The position numbers were made by a program, and so were the translations under genes. The notes below the pieces were generated by a model. It was not told the origin of the DNA and made no database searches. It worked only from the letters and a program-made list of their open reading frames with translations. DNA of 64,000 nucleotides from Cavia porcellus (taxonomy: Eukaryota > Chordata > Mammalia > Rodentia > Caviidae), in the NCBI RefSeq assembly GCF_034190915.1, contig NW_026947485.1, positions 35,849,519 to 35,913,518 on the forward strand. Direction: 5' to 3'. This document shows, in pieces, positions 36,133 to 48,608 of the stretch (its first letter is position 1; each line of letters begins with the position of its first letter).

Positions 36133-39100
36133 GCATTTTGTTCTGAGAAAAATGGGAAGTCTTTGAAGGGCTGAGGTAACCTAGAAGTTATAAGGTCAAA
36201 TATGTCATTTAAAAGAGCACTATGGTTATCTCTTATTGCAATAAAGATGAGGGTGGGGAACTAAGAATGAAAATCAGAAGATTACTTAGTGAACTACTGA
36301 AGTATTTCAAGCAGGTAGTTATGGTGGCTTGGACTAGAATAATAACAATAGAGGTAGAGAAAAATGAGTTGATTCCAGGTCTGTCTAGGCATTTAATTGA
36401 GAAGACTTGCTGGCAGATTGGAAATTGGGAGTGAGGGGAAGTGGAATGTCAAGGACTCCTTCATTTGAGACACACATTTATTGAAATGGTGATGAAAGAA
36501 CAAATTGGAGTCAGAGGAAAGAATTAAGAGTTCAGTTTCAAAGATCTGGTACTTACTTATAAGACCTGCAGTAGCAGTAGGAAACACCTTACAAGAAGAC
36601 TGGACTAGAGGTACAAATTTGATAGCTGCCAGCACACAGATAACATTTAAAGCCAGGAGAATGGTTTAGAGAGAGTACAGAGAGAAGAGAGAGGAAAGAC
36701 CTCCAGGCCCATGACCCTATGGACTCTTAACATATAGAGATCATTTGGAATATAATCCAGAGAACTAGGAGGAAGAGCTAGAAAATGCCATGTTATTGAA
36801 GCAAGGAAAGAGGTTTTCCTCTTTTTCAAAAGAAGACTGTTGTATTAGAACAAGTCTGTGTTGATCAGACCTATACTATGCTTAATAAAAATCACTGTAT
36901 TCGGCCACCTAGAGGGCTGACTAGCATTGGATGGTTGACTGAAAACCACTTTGGTATAGATAGACGGGAATGGATAAACGGTAAAGAAATGGAGATAGCC
37001 ATTGTCAGGATAGAAATTGTTAGATGTGCTTTGAATAATGTGGTTTCTATTATCCCCAGAAGACAGTTTAGGTTAAAATAAAATGTAAAACTTATTTTTG
37101 TTTCGCTAGTCATTCATATTTTAGGAGTTCAGTAGCCTTGTATAGCTACTACCACTGTGCTGGACAGGGTAGGTTAGAACATTTCCATCATTGCAGAAAA
37201 TTATGCTGGATTGCATTGCTCTAGAAAATGGTAGAGTGCAAGTAAAAATGTCCTTGTAGAGTGGAAGTTGAAGATACCAAGAGAAGAAATTAGGCTAGAC
37301 GGCAGAGGGATGGAGGGAAGGGAAGCAGGGGAATATAAAAATTGGATGCATATGCAGAGATTGCTTTTCTTTACAAAAAATACTCTTCCTCAAAAGTAAA
37401 CTAACTATGGAAAAGGAGAAAATGGGAGCAGTCCCAGTCTTACAGTGGGTAGGGGAGAAAGTTACCATTTGTTTCTATTTTTGTCAGGGAAATAAAAGAT
37501 CAAATCATTAGCCAAGGGCAAAAGGGGAGGAAAGGGATGAGATCTCAGAGGAGTTGGCGATATGAATAATACATAATAATATGAAGGAGAGGGAGTTTAA
37601 GATAGAAATGCAGTTAACATAAGCAGAATTTAGTTTCTGTTTATGAATTGATAGTGATTCTAGTTTCCTTAGTTTTATGATTTTTCTCCAGAAACACTCA
37701 GCTGGAAAGCTGTATTAAGGGACGTTCATAAGGCAGACATTTGTAGATTGGGGCTGTGTGCAATGGCATAGATTAATACTGCTGAATTGGAACCCTTAGG
37801 GAGATGTAAAACTAATGGAGCTCAGCATGGTGAATCCAGTGCAGACAAGAATTGAGAAATGCATTATTTGGTTCTGCAGTAATACATCATTGTGCCTTTG
37901 AGAATCACTGAGATTCCACCTCTGAAATACCCAAGTATGATCATAGTCACTGAAGAATTTGTATAGTAGATTGTTGCTTTCCATACCTTGTATTAGATCT
38001 TGTTCATTTTAAATTTCAAAGCAGCCTAAGATGTTAAGCCAATTTGCTAAATCTTGCCTATCTGAAAAATACTTTAAATCCATTTAAGTAACTCAAGAGG
38101 ATGAGATTATGAGATGTGTTTGAATTTAATTCTTTCTTATGACATCAGTACTGAATAATCAGAGTAGAAAGAGAAACATTAAATTTTTTAAAAATTGCAG
38201 TTATTATAAATATGTTCCATATATAGACATAGTTCTTTGTGCTCATATGCTTGTATAAACACTTCACTTTTATTAGCTTCAAAATGCTTTAAAGATATAT
38301 TTTACGGTTTTATATTTAATGTATTGAATGTTAAGAAAATATTAACAAATGCTTGAATTCATAACGTATTGCCAAAAATTAGTAATGTGATCATATGTTA
38401 TTAGTTGTGCTTAAGACTGGAAATGAAACATACTAAGTAGCACTTCATCTCCTAAATTCTCTATCTTTATACTAGTTTCCTTAACTCTATCTGTTACTCA
38501 ACTATAAAAAGGCTATCTTATTTCCAGCAACTTATGGGAAATACAAAGATAATATTTATAATGCTCTGAGTTTCAAGGATGTGCAGGGCATTTTGTACAA
38601 AATTATTATGTTGTATAAGCGTTGTTTTTTAGCCTTCATGTTCAGCCTTTGGAAATGAATTTCATTCCTATGGAAACTTCTCACTGCTGTGAGTAGTACC
38701 CTTATCCATGAGTGAAAAATAATTCAGAGAGTGATTTTATAATTTGATATCATGGCTTGGGAAATGGACAATAGGAATGTGTGCAGTTGTGCTCTTTGGC
38801 AGTTATACCAGTTCATATTAGTTAGTGTTTGAAAACAACCTTGTAAATGTCACCATCTGTGCTTCACTTTGAGGCCAGAATAGGTAAATACGGGTTTAGT
38901 AGACGTTCCAGTGGGGTATATTTTTTTTCTCATACTATGGGGAGTAGCTTTTGAGGAGGCAAAGGATAAGAAAAATATTTGGAAGTAAAATCAGGTTTGT
39001 GGAGTACAGGAGAAGAGAAAATCCTGGTTGACTCCTTGGAAAACTTGGATTTTGCAAGCTATGGCATAGAATTCATGTTGGTGAGCATGAAAGGAGGCAA

Positions 39101-39960
39101 CTGAGGACACAGAGATTAGTGGAGGCTCTAATAATAATAGAACACATGGGATATGGTAGCTGAGAGGACAGTGTCAGGAAACTGAGGAAGAATTGACAGT
39201 GAAAACTATTTCCAAGAAAGAACTAATAATCTCAGTGATTTCATGTATTATAAAGTCTTAACAGCCAAAAATCCAAATTTAATGCAAAATGATGAGCTAA
39301 TATTGCTATTGATGAAAAATGAAAGGAAATCTTACTTGAGTAAATAATGGAAATAATAAACGTATCCAGATGATGCATAGTGTAGAGATCTTGGAAGTAC
39401 AAGGATTCTAAGTGAATTATCAGATTGAGCTGGCTTGGATGGGAAAATTACTGTCCACATGTGTTACAGAAAAATTGAAGTGCAGTGAAGCCTCTGCTCA
39501 GAAAGCTGCTGCTGGTGCAGAGACTGGATATCCAATTTAGTCACACACACAGCAGAAGAACCCCAAAGAAAGAAGAATAAAGTCTACCAGGAACCTTGGA
39601 AGGACAAGAAGGGCAAAGATCTGAGCTTTGGAAATTATTTACAATTAATAGACAAAAGTAGGTAGGCAGAAATCAGTTAAAAAGAGAGAGAAGAGACCAG
39701 CATGAAAATATTCCATGGTGGGAAAAAGCATGTAGGTGTTTCAGTTTTACATTATACTTTACTACTAATGTCCTGACCCATGACTTGGATAATTCAGCAG
39801 TTTCTTTGACTTTTTTCTCATAAGATTACTGAAAAATTAAATCAGAAAAAGGTCTTGTGCTGAATTTGTACTGAAAGTTGATGTGTATAAATGCATTGTG
39901 AAATTTTTCCCAGTTTACATTTTTGTCCTTGGGTAGTGTTTGCACGTAGACTTGGATATC

Positions 39961-39970
39961 TGGTGTCTCT

Positions 39971-40006
<36 letters not shown>

Positions 40007-40020
40007 GTGTCTCTGGATTT
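39961..40020 (-). mobile_element. Pure poly(T) insertion with 16-bp target-site duplication
   Basis: TGGTGTCTCTGGATTT occurs at 39961-39976 and, identically, at 40005-40020. Only T residues lie between them (T run 39974-40005, 32 nt). The structure is that of an L1-mediated insertion consisting of nothing but a poly(A) tail on the minus strand. Confidence 0.85.
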
Positions 40021-40151
40021 AATTTTTAGTTTTCAAGTTAGTAGTGCTACACAATCCCTGGAAATGGCTTTCCTGTTAGGAATTTTGGTGGCTACGCATC
40101 CAAAAAGAAGACAAGTGCTTATAGCAATTTCTCAGAGCATACAAAAAAATT

Positions 40152-40310
40152 GCCTGGTGTGTTAGCTCTTGTCTGTAAGCCCAGCCCTCAAGAGGGTGAA
40201 GCAGGAGGTTTGCCATGAATTCAAGGCCAGTCTGGGTTATAATAGTGAGTTCAAGGTCAGCATGAGCTACATAATGAGACCTTGCCTCAAAACAACACAA
40301 ATAAAAATAA
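40152..40310 (+). mobile_element. B1-like SINE with internal duplication
   Basis: It contains TGTCTGTAAGCCCAGCCCTC, GAATTCAAGGCCAGTCTGGG and a second GAGTTCAAGGTCAGCATGAG block, then ATGAGACCTTGCCTCAAAAC. The repeated TTCAAGG(C/T)CAG block is the internal duplication typical of B1-type rodent SINEs. A CA/TA-rich simple repeat (about 40318-40354) follows as its tail. Confidence 0.8.
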
Positions 40311-40770
40311 AACACAGATATACACACACGTGTGTATACATACATATATATATAAAGTAATATGTTTTTGTCCTTTTAAATGGCATTTCTTTATAAGCAA
40401 TATATGCACATGATAGAAAATCTTAAAGTGTCATATGCAAAATGAATTTTAATAGTGACTACCTATTCGGTTCTCCTTGGGAGCAACTGCTATTTATAAT
40501 TGTGTATTTTTTCAGGTAAATTTCCACAGGTAAATACCATACATTTTAAGTTGAATTTGTATATATCAAGAGCTTATTCAGAATAAGTATAGGCTCTTAT
40601 TGTTTGAATGTAGCTTATGCCAAGTTTTGTCCATTTTTCAGTGACCATTAGCCAGTCATTAATTTTAGTGCACATCAATTTTGAAGGACAAGAAAGAAAC
40701 TTAAACTGAAGGTATTTGGTACAGTATGAAGCAATGGCTGTCAGTAAATACACCATATAATGCCTTGGAC

Positions 40771-40930
40771 CAGTGATGATGAAGCTTTAGAGATAGTGCC
40801 CAAACTGCAGCCCACAGCCCACTTACTCATTGCAAACTGCCAACACGGCAATTAAATCTGAATACTGAAGTTTCATTTTAGAAAAAATAGCTCACACATT
40901 AACATCCTTTGTCTTAAAAGAAAAATAACA
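40771..40930. mobile_element. hAT-like non-autonomous DNA transposon fragment
   Basis: It begins CAGTGATGATGAAGCTTTAG and continues GTGCCCAAACTGCAGCCCAC, ACTGCCAACACGGCAATTAA, ATCTGAATACTG. I recognise this as similar to a patchily distributed mammalian hAT family with a CAGTGATGGCGAAC-type terminus. The opposite terminus and an 8-bp duplication were not found, so it is probably truncated. The name and boundaries are uncertain. Confidence 0.45.
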
Positions 40931-41837
40931 TGCATGCCATATGTTCACCTCCACTGTCTTAGATATATTTGTATTTGTAAACGTATGTGCTGTAGTAGGA
41001 CAACTTGAAAATCAGACAAAAGAACCCAGGACCCCCACCTTGCCACTACTGAGCATGTCCACGATGGAGTCCCCAAGCCCACACAGGTGCCACTGTCACC
41101 TCCCTCCAACTCTCACTCTGTTTCTGCAGCTCTGAGCTGCTCCCTTTTCTCAGGAGCAGGCTTATGTTCAAGGACTCCTGTCCTCATCTAGCCTTTGAGG
41201 TTTCCCACCCAGCAAGCCATTTCCTTCCACGTCTCCCCCATCTCATCAGCCTCATTTTCAATATTGTTCACTGTGGACTTCCTGCTTGAGCCTCAACTAC
41301 ACCTTTCTCCCTACCCTTCCTTGTCTTTCTTTTAAGGGCTTAAAAACTCACCTGTTTTTACACAGTCTGCTATGACTGCCCAACATCTGAGTACACCTTC
41401 ATTATTTATTCCACCTTACAGGAATTCCTTTATCAGCTTGTAAAATGTGTCCTTCCTGAAAGTGTTTTGGCTTTTTAATCTACATGTAAATTTTCATATA
41501 AATCTTGTATTTTAAAAATCTGTTAGTAATGTCATTGCCTCCAGCTCAACATTCCCTTTGTCTTCTTTTCACTGCCCATCCTGCCTTCATTTGTCTTCCC
41601 AAGATGTTTGTCTGTCCCACCTCTCACTGCTGGAGCCTCCCATGCCTTTAGAGCCTACGGAACTTCCATCCTCTTACCTGAGATTCCTTCTAGTCATCCT
41701 TGGCCAGATTTCATGCTTCCCTTTCTTATTTTGCCTTTGTCAGATAGGCCCTATAAAGCAACTGTTTACGTGGATGCCTGGTCTTCCTCACATCCTCTTT
41801 TTCCCAGTGTTGGGTAAATGTAAAAGGTGACTTAATC

Positions 41838-42240
41838 CCCCTGTGTCCATTCTTAGCTGCCCATTTTCTTCAGTGTCCTGCTGTTTGGCTTCTGCTTCAC
41901 ACACTACACTGATATGCTTTCTCAATATTGCTGGGAATCACCTCCCAGAGCCTTTTATCAGACTTCATTCCTTTTGACTGTCCTCTGTTGTGAAACTCTG
42001 GTCTCCTTAGCCTGCTGACACTGCATTATGTTTCTGCTTCTCTTCATGCTCAGTTCTCTCACATTCTATCTTCTTTCCTTGTCACTTCCAAAGCTGTTCC
42101 CCAAGGCTCATCCCTCTTTCCTGTCTGTTCCCCACATGTCTTGCAAGGGCTTATATGGGACTGTAGCTGTGACTTCAGACTGAGCTCCAGCTTCACACTT
42201 TAGATTACTGAGAGTGAGGTCATTTCTCTTGGGCTTCTTG
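41838..42240 (+). repeat. L2-like LINE fragment
   Basis: A pyrimidine-rich stretch with TGCTGACACTGCATTATGTT and AAGCTGTTCCCCAAGGCTCA, resembling L2 ORF2 in forward orientation. It is highly diverged with no reading frame left. Similar pyrimidine-rich sequence extends back to about 41.2 kb without a clear identity. Confidence 0.45.
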
Positions 42241-42256
42241 AGTACCTTCCATTTAT

Positions 42257-42412
42257 TGTTCTTTTGTTTTGTGTAGTAGTGAGGCTTGAACCCAGTGTCT
42301 TTATACTGGGCCACATCCACTTTAATTTTTAGACAGGATCTTATATAGTAGCCTAGGCTAGCCTTGAACTTCTTGAGTAGTTGGGATTATAGGCAGGTAG
42401 CACCATCAGGTT
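42257..42412 (-). mobile_element. Composite B1-dID-like SINE
   Basis: On the + strand a T-rich tail region (to about 42270) is followed by an ID-type B-box and 3' region in reverse (GAGGCTTGAACCCAGTGTCT, ACTGGGCCACATCC). After a short T-rich spacer comes a B1 monomer in reverse (AGACAGGATCTTATATAGTA, GCTAGCCTTGAACTTCTTGA, GTTGGGATTATAGGCAGG). In the element's own direction the order is B1, ID, A-tail, which is that of B1-dID composites described in squirrels, dormice and other non-murine rodents. Two independent insertions cannot be fully excluded. Confidence 0.6.
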
Positions 42413-42546
42413 TTACATCCTCAAGGCCCAACCCACTGTGCAATTCTGCTGGTCCTTTTTGTTCTGTGCCAAATGTCTTATAAGTTACCATGTCCTCCCA
42501 TTCTTGTCAATCTATTTCATCTTTATTGCATAGTATGTAACCATCA

Positions 42547-42560
42547 ATCATCTAGCCAGT
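42547..42560. repeat. Target-site duplication of 42.6-kb L1, left copy
   Basis: ATCATCTAGCCAGT, identical to 43700-43713. Confidence 0.9.
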
Positions 42561-43699
42561 AAATAAATACATGAAAAAATGTTCATCATCATTAATCATT
42601 AGAGAAATGCAAATTAAAGCCACACTGAGATTCCATCTTGCTCCAGAAAGAATGGTCAGGATCAAGAAAACTACCAACAGAAAATGCTGGAGAGGCTATG
42701 GGGAAAAAGGAACTCACCTGCACTGTTGGTGGGAGTGTAGACTGGTGCAACCATTGTGGAGGTCAGTCTGGAGATTTCTCAGAAAGCTGGGATTGGAGGT
42801 CCCATTTGTTCCAGCTATTCCACTTCTAGGCATATTCCCAGAAGAACTGAAAACATCATACCACAGTGATATATGTGCACCCATGTTTATAGCAGCACAA
42901 TTTCTAATAGCCAGATCTTGGAAATAACCTAAGTGTCTATCAATTGAGGAATGGATAAAAAAGTTGTGGTATTTTTATACAATGGAGTACTACTCAGCTA
43001 AAAAAATGATCACATTGAGATATTTATAAATAAATGGACGCAGCTTGAGACCATACTCATAAGAGAAATAAATCAAAGTCACATGTATAAATACCAAATA
43101 GTTTCCCTAGTATAAAAAAAATGATAAGAATACATAAAAGGATGTGATAATCATGATTCCCCATTATATTGCTTTGAAGCCTTATAATGTTTTCATTCAT
43201 TAATTGGAATGGTTTTATTCTGGGTTGTTTGATTTTATTGTCTGTGTTGGTATGAACAGCTATTTTGAAGAAAACAAGACATTATAATAGCTAGTGCTAA
43301 CTTAATATCATCTTGTTTTGAAGTGCCATCAAGCTTTTGTTCTTCTGTCTCCATCGGTTTTACCATGTTGTATCTTATTGGATTTTATTATATATGATAG
43401 TATAAACAATATTTTATAGACAAGGAGATAATATAGTAACCTTTGTTCATTTTCTGTTAGTTGGTTCTAAAATACCCTGTAATACTTTCATTCTCTTGAT
43501 TGGTTTTACACTGTCTTTTTATGTTTGATACTATAGTATATGAAGGTATACTCAATTTTTTCAAGGAAAGAGACACTATGGTAGCTACTAGTATGTCGGA
43601 TTGTCTTGTGAAACACTATGTTGCTTAACCTGTTCTGTTCTGACCTGTTTTGTTATGTCCTCTTTTATCTTAATCTTTTTTTTTAATATATTAAAAAAA
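42561..43699 (+). mobile_element. 5'-truncated L1: ORF2 C-terminus plus 3' UTR
   Basis: A perfect 14-bp target-site duplication (ATCATCTAGCCAGT) flanks this insertion, which ends in an A-rich tail at 43692-43700. The first 370 bp encode the ORF2 C-terminal region (42571-42927), with [20 protein letters not shown] and the cysteine-rich part containing CWRGYGEKG and [13 protein letters not shown]. It runs to a stop after ARSWK, and further ORF2 codons follow out of frame. The rest is the 3' UTR, related to the elements at 20 and 30 kb. It runs in the same direction as the host gene. Confidence 0.93.
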
Positions 43700-43713
43700 A
43701 TCATCTAGCCAGT
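43700..43713. repeat. Target-site duplication of 42.6-kb L1, right copy
   Basis: ATCATCTAGCCAGT, directly after the A-rich tail. Confidence 0.9.
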
Positions 43714-46700
43714 GACTCTCCACTTCCATCCACCTGATTCATTCACACTGGATTAATTTCCTAAGATGGCACCTTTAGAAGTTCACTGTTTCTGAAAAAG
43801 GCCTGTGGCTTACCATCAGTTGTGGAATACAACCTGAGCATGCCATCTTTTATTGAAAGACTTTTTATGTCAGTCCCCTCCTGCTACTTCTTCTTTTTCC
43901 AGCTCTCCACTAAGCTTGAGTTCCCCAAACATGCAGAATTTGTCAAAACGTGGACCTTACACACAGGCCCTCACAAATGCCCTTTCTGTCTCTTGGGGTC
44001 CTGCGTCTCATTTGGAGAGTTTTAAATCCTGCCCGGGATTCTCCCAAGAACTTCCCAGACTCCCTAAATGGGAAGGATTGCTTCCTCCTTCAGACCCTCC
44101 TGTAGAAGCATTTACTGTCAAGTCTGTATATTGTTGTCTCTTTTTACCTGTGACCTCCAATAAATGATAAGTCTCTTGGGAGGGTGCATTTAGTATCCCC
44201 TTCCTCTTCTTTGTTCCACACATCCTTTACCATCCCCTACTCAGTAGTCACATCTGTGACGTGCACATGGTACCCTGTCTGCCCAGCAGCGCTGCATCCA
44301 TGGGGATTTCCCCTCTCCAGGACTAGTGCCTGAGCATTCTCCCCTTGGAGCAATCAGAAGGGACGGAAGATAGACAGAAGGCTTCTCTCTACCCCTCTTC
44401 CCAGCTATTGCTTCCTCTGCTTATTTTCAACTCCCTGACACTTAAGGGACAAATCAGTCTGAGTATTTTTTTTTTTCCCTTTACTTGTCACTAAAATGAA
44501 TACATTTGCAGTTCTTTCAGTTAAGGGAGCCAAACACATTCCCTCCAATGTGTATCTAGTATGTGGGTCTTGCCTAAATTAGTGTAACACACTCTCTCAC
44601 TACAGACTTAAATTTGGTCTCAGCCTCATTTTTTAGAATATGTCATAGTCCTCATTGAGATATGTGACAGTTTTGAATTTTTAAAAATTAAGCTGTTCTT
44701 GACTTCTATTAAATGAATTCTCTTAAATTTAATCATAGCAGGGAAGAAAAGGGGTACCATGCTTTTTGTGTGAGCAATTCAAATGGGAGTTCACCAAACT
44801 CACCACCCAAATCTCCCTCCATTAAAAAGGAGCATGAAAAACTCATCCCAAGTTATAACTTTTTGAAAAATTATAAGCACCTAAAAATAGCTTACCATGA
44901 ATGTGTTTGCTCAACTGTAGGTCCACTCTGATGCTGTTTTTATATTGCTCAACAGGAAGATTCTGTGATGCAATGTTATTGTACAAATTGTTGGTAAAAC
45001 ATGATATACAGTAAAGAGACAATGAAGTAAATATTTTTCCAAATATGGAATGATTATCTCTGGGAAGTTGTGGTATTCCTCAGATATTAGGTTCATTGCA
45101 AATATCCTTTGTCAGCAGACTGGTGCCTTTGTCAAGACTGGTGCCTTGTTCTTTGGCTATCATGAGGACACCTATTATTGACTATTTAAGGTTCTCCTTC
45201 TTCTAAACTATAGGACTTTCTCCTGGAAGAAGAGTGATGAAGGGAATAATACCCCTTCAGGAACTTGGAACTGAAATTTTCTTTGAAAATTAGTTGCCTG
45301 GTCTAGAAGTTGCAGTCTCCTTTTTTCCTGAGTCCTTTCCAATGAAGTAGGTCGTGCCTCAGTTAGTTCCTTTGTTTTTGTCCACCTGAACGAAGATAGC
45401 TCATGACTTTTCTTTCTCCTGCAAGATTCCCCTCTAATTTTGGTAAATTATTCTGCTGCGTAGGATTCATTTACCTTTCCCAATTGATCCCAGGTCCTCA
45501 TTTCCCTTCTGCCTCCAATCTAAACACTGATAGAGGGGCAAATTAATCTGATTTTTTTCTTCGTGGCGACGTCAGTAATATTTAATTGAGTGGTTACCAA
45601 AAGGACTCCTACTAGGGTAAATAAAAGCTGAAAAGTACTGCTCACACCAATTGAAAATGATATTGTCAGAATCTTTCTACCAAGATACAGCAATTAGAGT
45701 TGCACTGGAATATCTTCGTATTTTTACTGTTGATAGGGATGAAACTTGGCTGCTGCCTTCTGATTACTTCCTTCTGGATTCTCTGGTTGACTCAGAATTT
45801 ACTACTGCACACAGTTACTCCCACCTTTCCAAACCAAATCTGTGCTAACACCTGTCAGGAACACAGATCTTGAGCATTTGTCCAAGGAAAAACCACAGTA
45901 AGGGAGTGAGATTATAAAGCTTACAGTCACAAGGTTATGGATGTTTTCATTACCCAAGGTCAGAGACTCAGCGGTCGAGATACACTGCACAGATCTTTCT
46001 GCTGGTTTGATGTTTGATTTAAGGGAATCTTGAGGTCAGCCCTCACTTTGTGTTCACTAATGATAGATTTCTTCTCTTCTGTTCATATCCAAAACCAGAC
46101 CTCTCTTTGCCTAAAACCATGTTTATAACATTGTTACTTCTTGATCTCATTTTAAGACCTAGTATACACCTGTATCCCATACCCTCCCCAGATTACGAGC
46201 TAGCTGGCATCAAGGGTCACATCTTATTCAGCACCTGTCACCATGGGTGACACGTAATGAATGCGTAATAATTGTTTGTGGCTTAATCATATTTGTCGTA
46301 GTTGTGGCTGAGTGGGTGAAAGGATGAATGAATGAACCAATCAACCTGCATATATTCTACCCTTATTCCAAGTTTATGAGCATTCTGAAATAGCAGCATG
46401 AGGGGATGGAATAATTCAAACCTTGAGACTAAAATAGCTTTGAATTTATATCAGTATAAGTTCAACATGGTATATAGATACACATGTTTAAAGAAAGAAA
46501 TCTAAGGCCAATGCATTGTATATGCTTATGATTATCATTTTCTAACAAGTCTAAATAGTTACTTTATAAAGTCAGGAGAGAATTAATGTCATTTTTTTCT
46601 TTAATAATAATTTTTCTCTTGGCCCTGAAACTACAATATTCTATTACTGAGATAATCAAATAGCAACAATTTAGTATGTAACATCACTTGGTCTCATTCA

Positions 46701-48307
46701 CACATTGATATATGCTCTGGAGATTCAAATGTAATGTATAGCCTGAATATCTTTTCATTCCACTGCTTGTAGATCTAATGAAAGGATGCAGAATACTTGT
46801 CCAACCATAGCAGTTCTTATAACCAAGGACACTCCAGTGAACTGTGGTTTTCTTTTATTCTTATGTGTATGCAGGAGGTCATGTCATATTTCTACTCAGG
46901 ATACGTTGTATAAACTGCTGTTGTGTCTCAGGCATTATTGTTTATTATAACATTATTGCTTGACATTTATTAAGCAATTTTCCAAACATTGTTAAGAAAG
47001 AAAGGAAGAAGGGGTAGCTTGTATCTTTAAACAAAGCCCTTGTTGTGCAATGCAGTAACTATAGAATTTGGCCAGATGAGAAAACTTTGGGAACTTGAGA
47101 AAATAGCATCTCATGAGTACTTAGTTGTTCTAAATAAGATATAGTCTAGATGTTGATTTCAGGGACATGCAGATTGAGTTAATATTGACATCAATATATT
47201 CTAAGTTCCTAGATTTTATCTAATTATTGCCCTTTATTCCAGATACCTTTTTATAAGTAACAGTTACATTTTATCTCTAATTTAGAAGTAAAAACGAGAA
47301 TGTATACAGCCCTAATATGAGTCAGGAATACCCTGATGTGGAGAAAAAGGAAAATTAGCCAGCTAATTGTTTTTTATGCCTCACACCAGATGCCTGACTT
47401 TACAGATATTTTTCACCTGAATGAATAACTTATTTCTTGTCGAAGGCATTATTTATTACTTGGAGAATTTTTTTGGAACAAATTTTTTCTTTATTAACAT
47501 TAAGTTGCTTGTAGCCTTACTATGTCACCTCATTTTAAGAGATTATTAAAAAACAAACAGTCCCTCATTCTTTGGGGACTCAGCAGAGAATCGTCCCATT
47601 TTTCTGACCCCAGGCCCTCAATGGGGAGCAAGAACTGTCCTACTCTTTGCTTTTGTTGCATGAGCCCATACAGCAGGATTCTACTCAAGTTATGTGCGCC
47701 TAGCAAGGTGCAAAGAGAGTTCCTTGTGAAAGGCAGAATAAGAGCTGCCTCCCCAGGAAAGGATACCAGCTGGCAGGCGAGTCCCATAGTGCCAGTGTAC
47801 GCTATTCTCTGTTGACCACCTGCCATACCTGCTGCCATGTGGACAGGTGCAATTAAATTCCACTCTCCTCCTTAGTTTTCCCTGTCTGCCACTCATTTCC
47901 AAGTACCCAACATATTGCAAAACGGGAAATTTTTCCATATTGGTACTTACATGGATATGGTTTGAAGGCTAATTGGTGTAAGAACAGTGTAGGAGCACAT
48001 GGTCATGACCAGGACTGCAGTGCTCATTATGGCTGGGATAGATGGTCAAAAGTCATTTCTTTGGGATTTTCCTGGATTTAGGACTTTTATTTAAGGTCCT
48101 AAAATCTGCAGGAAGACTGACTGTGCTTTTATCTTCCACTTTATATTATATAGGTAAGTCACCTTTGTCATGTGGATTCAGATGGAGTGTGATGCTGACA
48201 TCTTTTTCCAAAGCAAACAGATTAAAATTAAAATATTAAATATTAAAGTATTTTTAGATGGATACTGCCCTTTCAAGTCAGGAGTTTACAGGATAGAAAT
48301 CCATATA

Positions 48308-48608
48308 TAGTCATCTCTATATCTACAGGCAATTGGTGTCAGGACCCTTGAGGACACCAATTATCAGCAGATACTTAGATCCCTTAGGTAAAGTGGCTTA
48401 ACATTCACATACAACCTACACACGTCCTCCTAGATACTTTAAATCATCTCTAGCTTACTTATAATACTGAATTAATGTAAATGCAATGTAAGTGTCTATA
48501 TACTATATTGTTAGGGGATAAAAACAAAAGTCTATATGAGTTCAGTATGACAGAATTTTCAAAATATTTTTCTAAGATGGGTTAAGTCTGCAGATAAGGA
48601 AGACTGTA
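48308..48608. mobile_element. Tigger-like (pogo/Tc1-mariner) non-autonomous element
   Basis: The ends are TAGTCATCTCTATATC on the left and AAGGAAGACTGTA on the right, roughly inverted and next to TA. The inside has TGTCAGGACCCTTGAGGACA, CCTACACACGTCCTCCTAGA, TACTTTAAATCATCTCTAGC and TTACTTATAATACTGAATTA. I recall these from an ancient mammalian Tigger-type element whose consensus starts CAGTCGGCCCTC. It is diverged and non-coding. Confidence 0.65.

Larger units (their letters stand above)
29935..36830 (-). repeat. Ancient L2 LINE, split by the L1 at 30306-36112
   Basis: The left piece (29935-30305) has GTGCCAGGCACTGGGTATGC near the L2 3' end and TCAGAGACAGCTTTTCTTAA inward. The right piece (36113-36830) has TATGGTGGCTTGGACTAGAA, AAGAGTTCAGTTTC and ATTTAAAGCCAGGAGAATGG, which I associate with L2 ORF2 read in reverse. 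The pieces are in order and orientation once the L1 is removed. No open frame survives. The family assignment comes from memory of the consensus. Confidence 0.55.

Noticed and set aside
44008..44223. 71-codon minus-strand frame and overlapping + frames near 43.85-44.17 kb
   Set aside because: Competing frames without family resemblance or splice structure. The sequence may be a decayed repeat.
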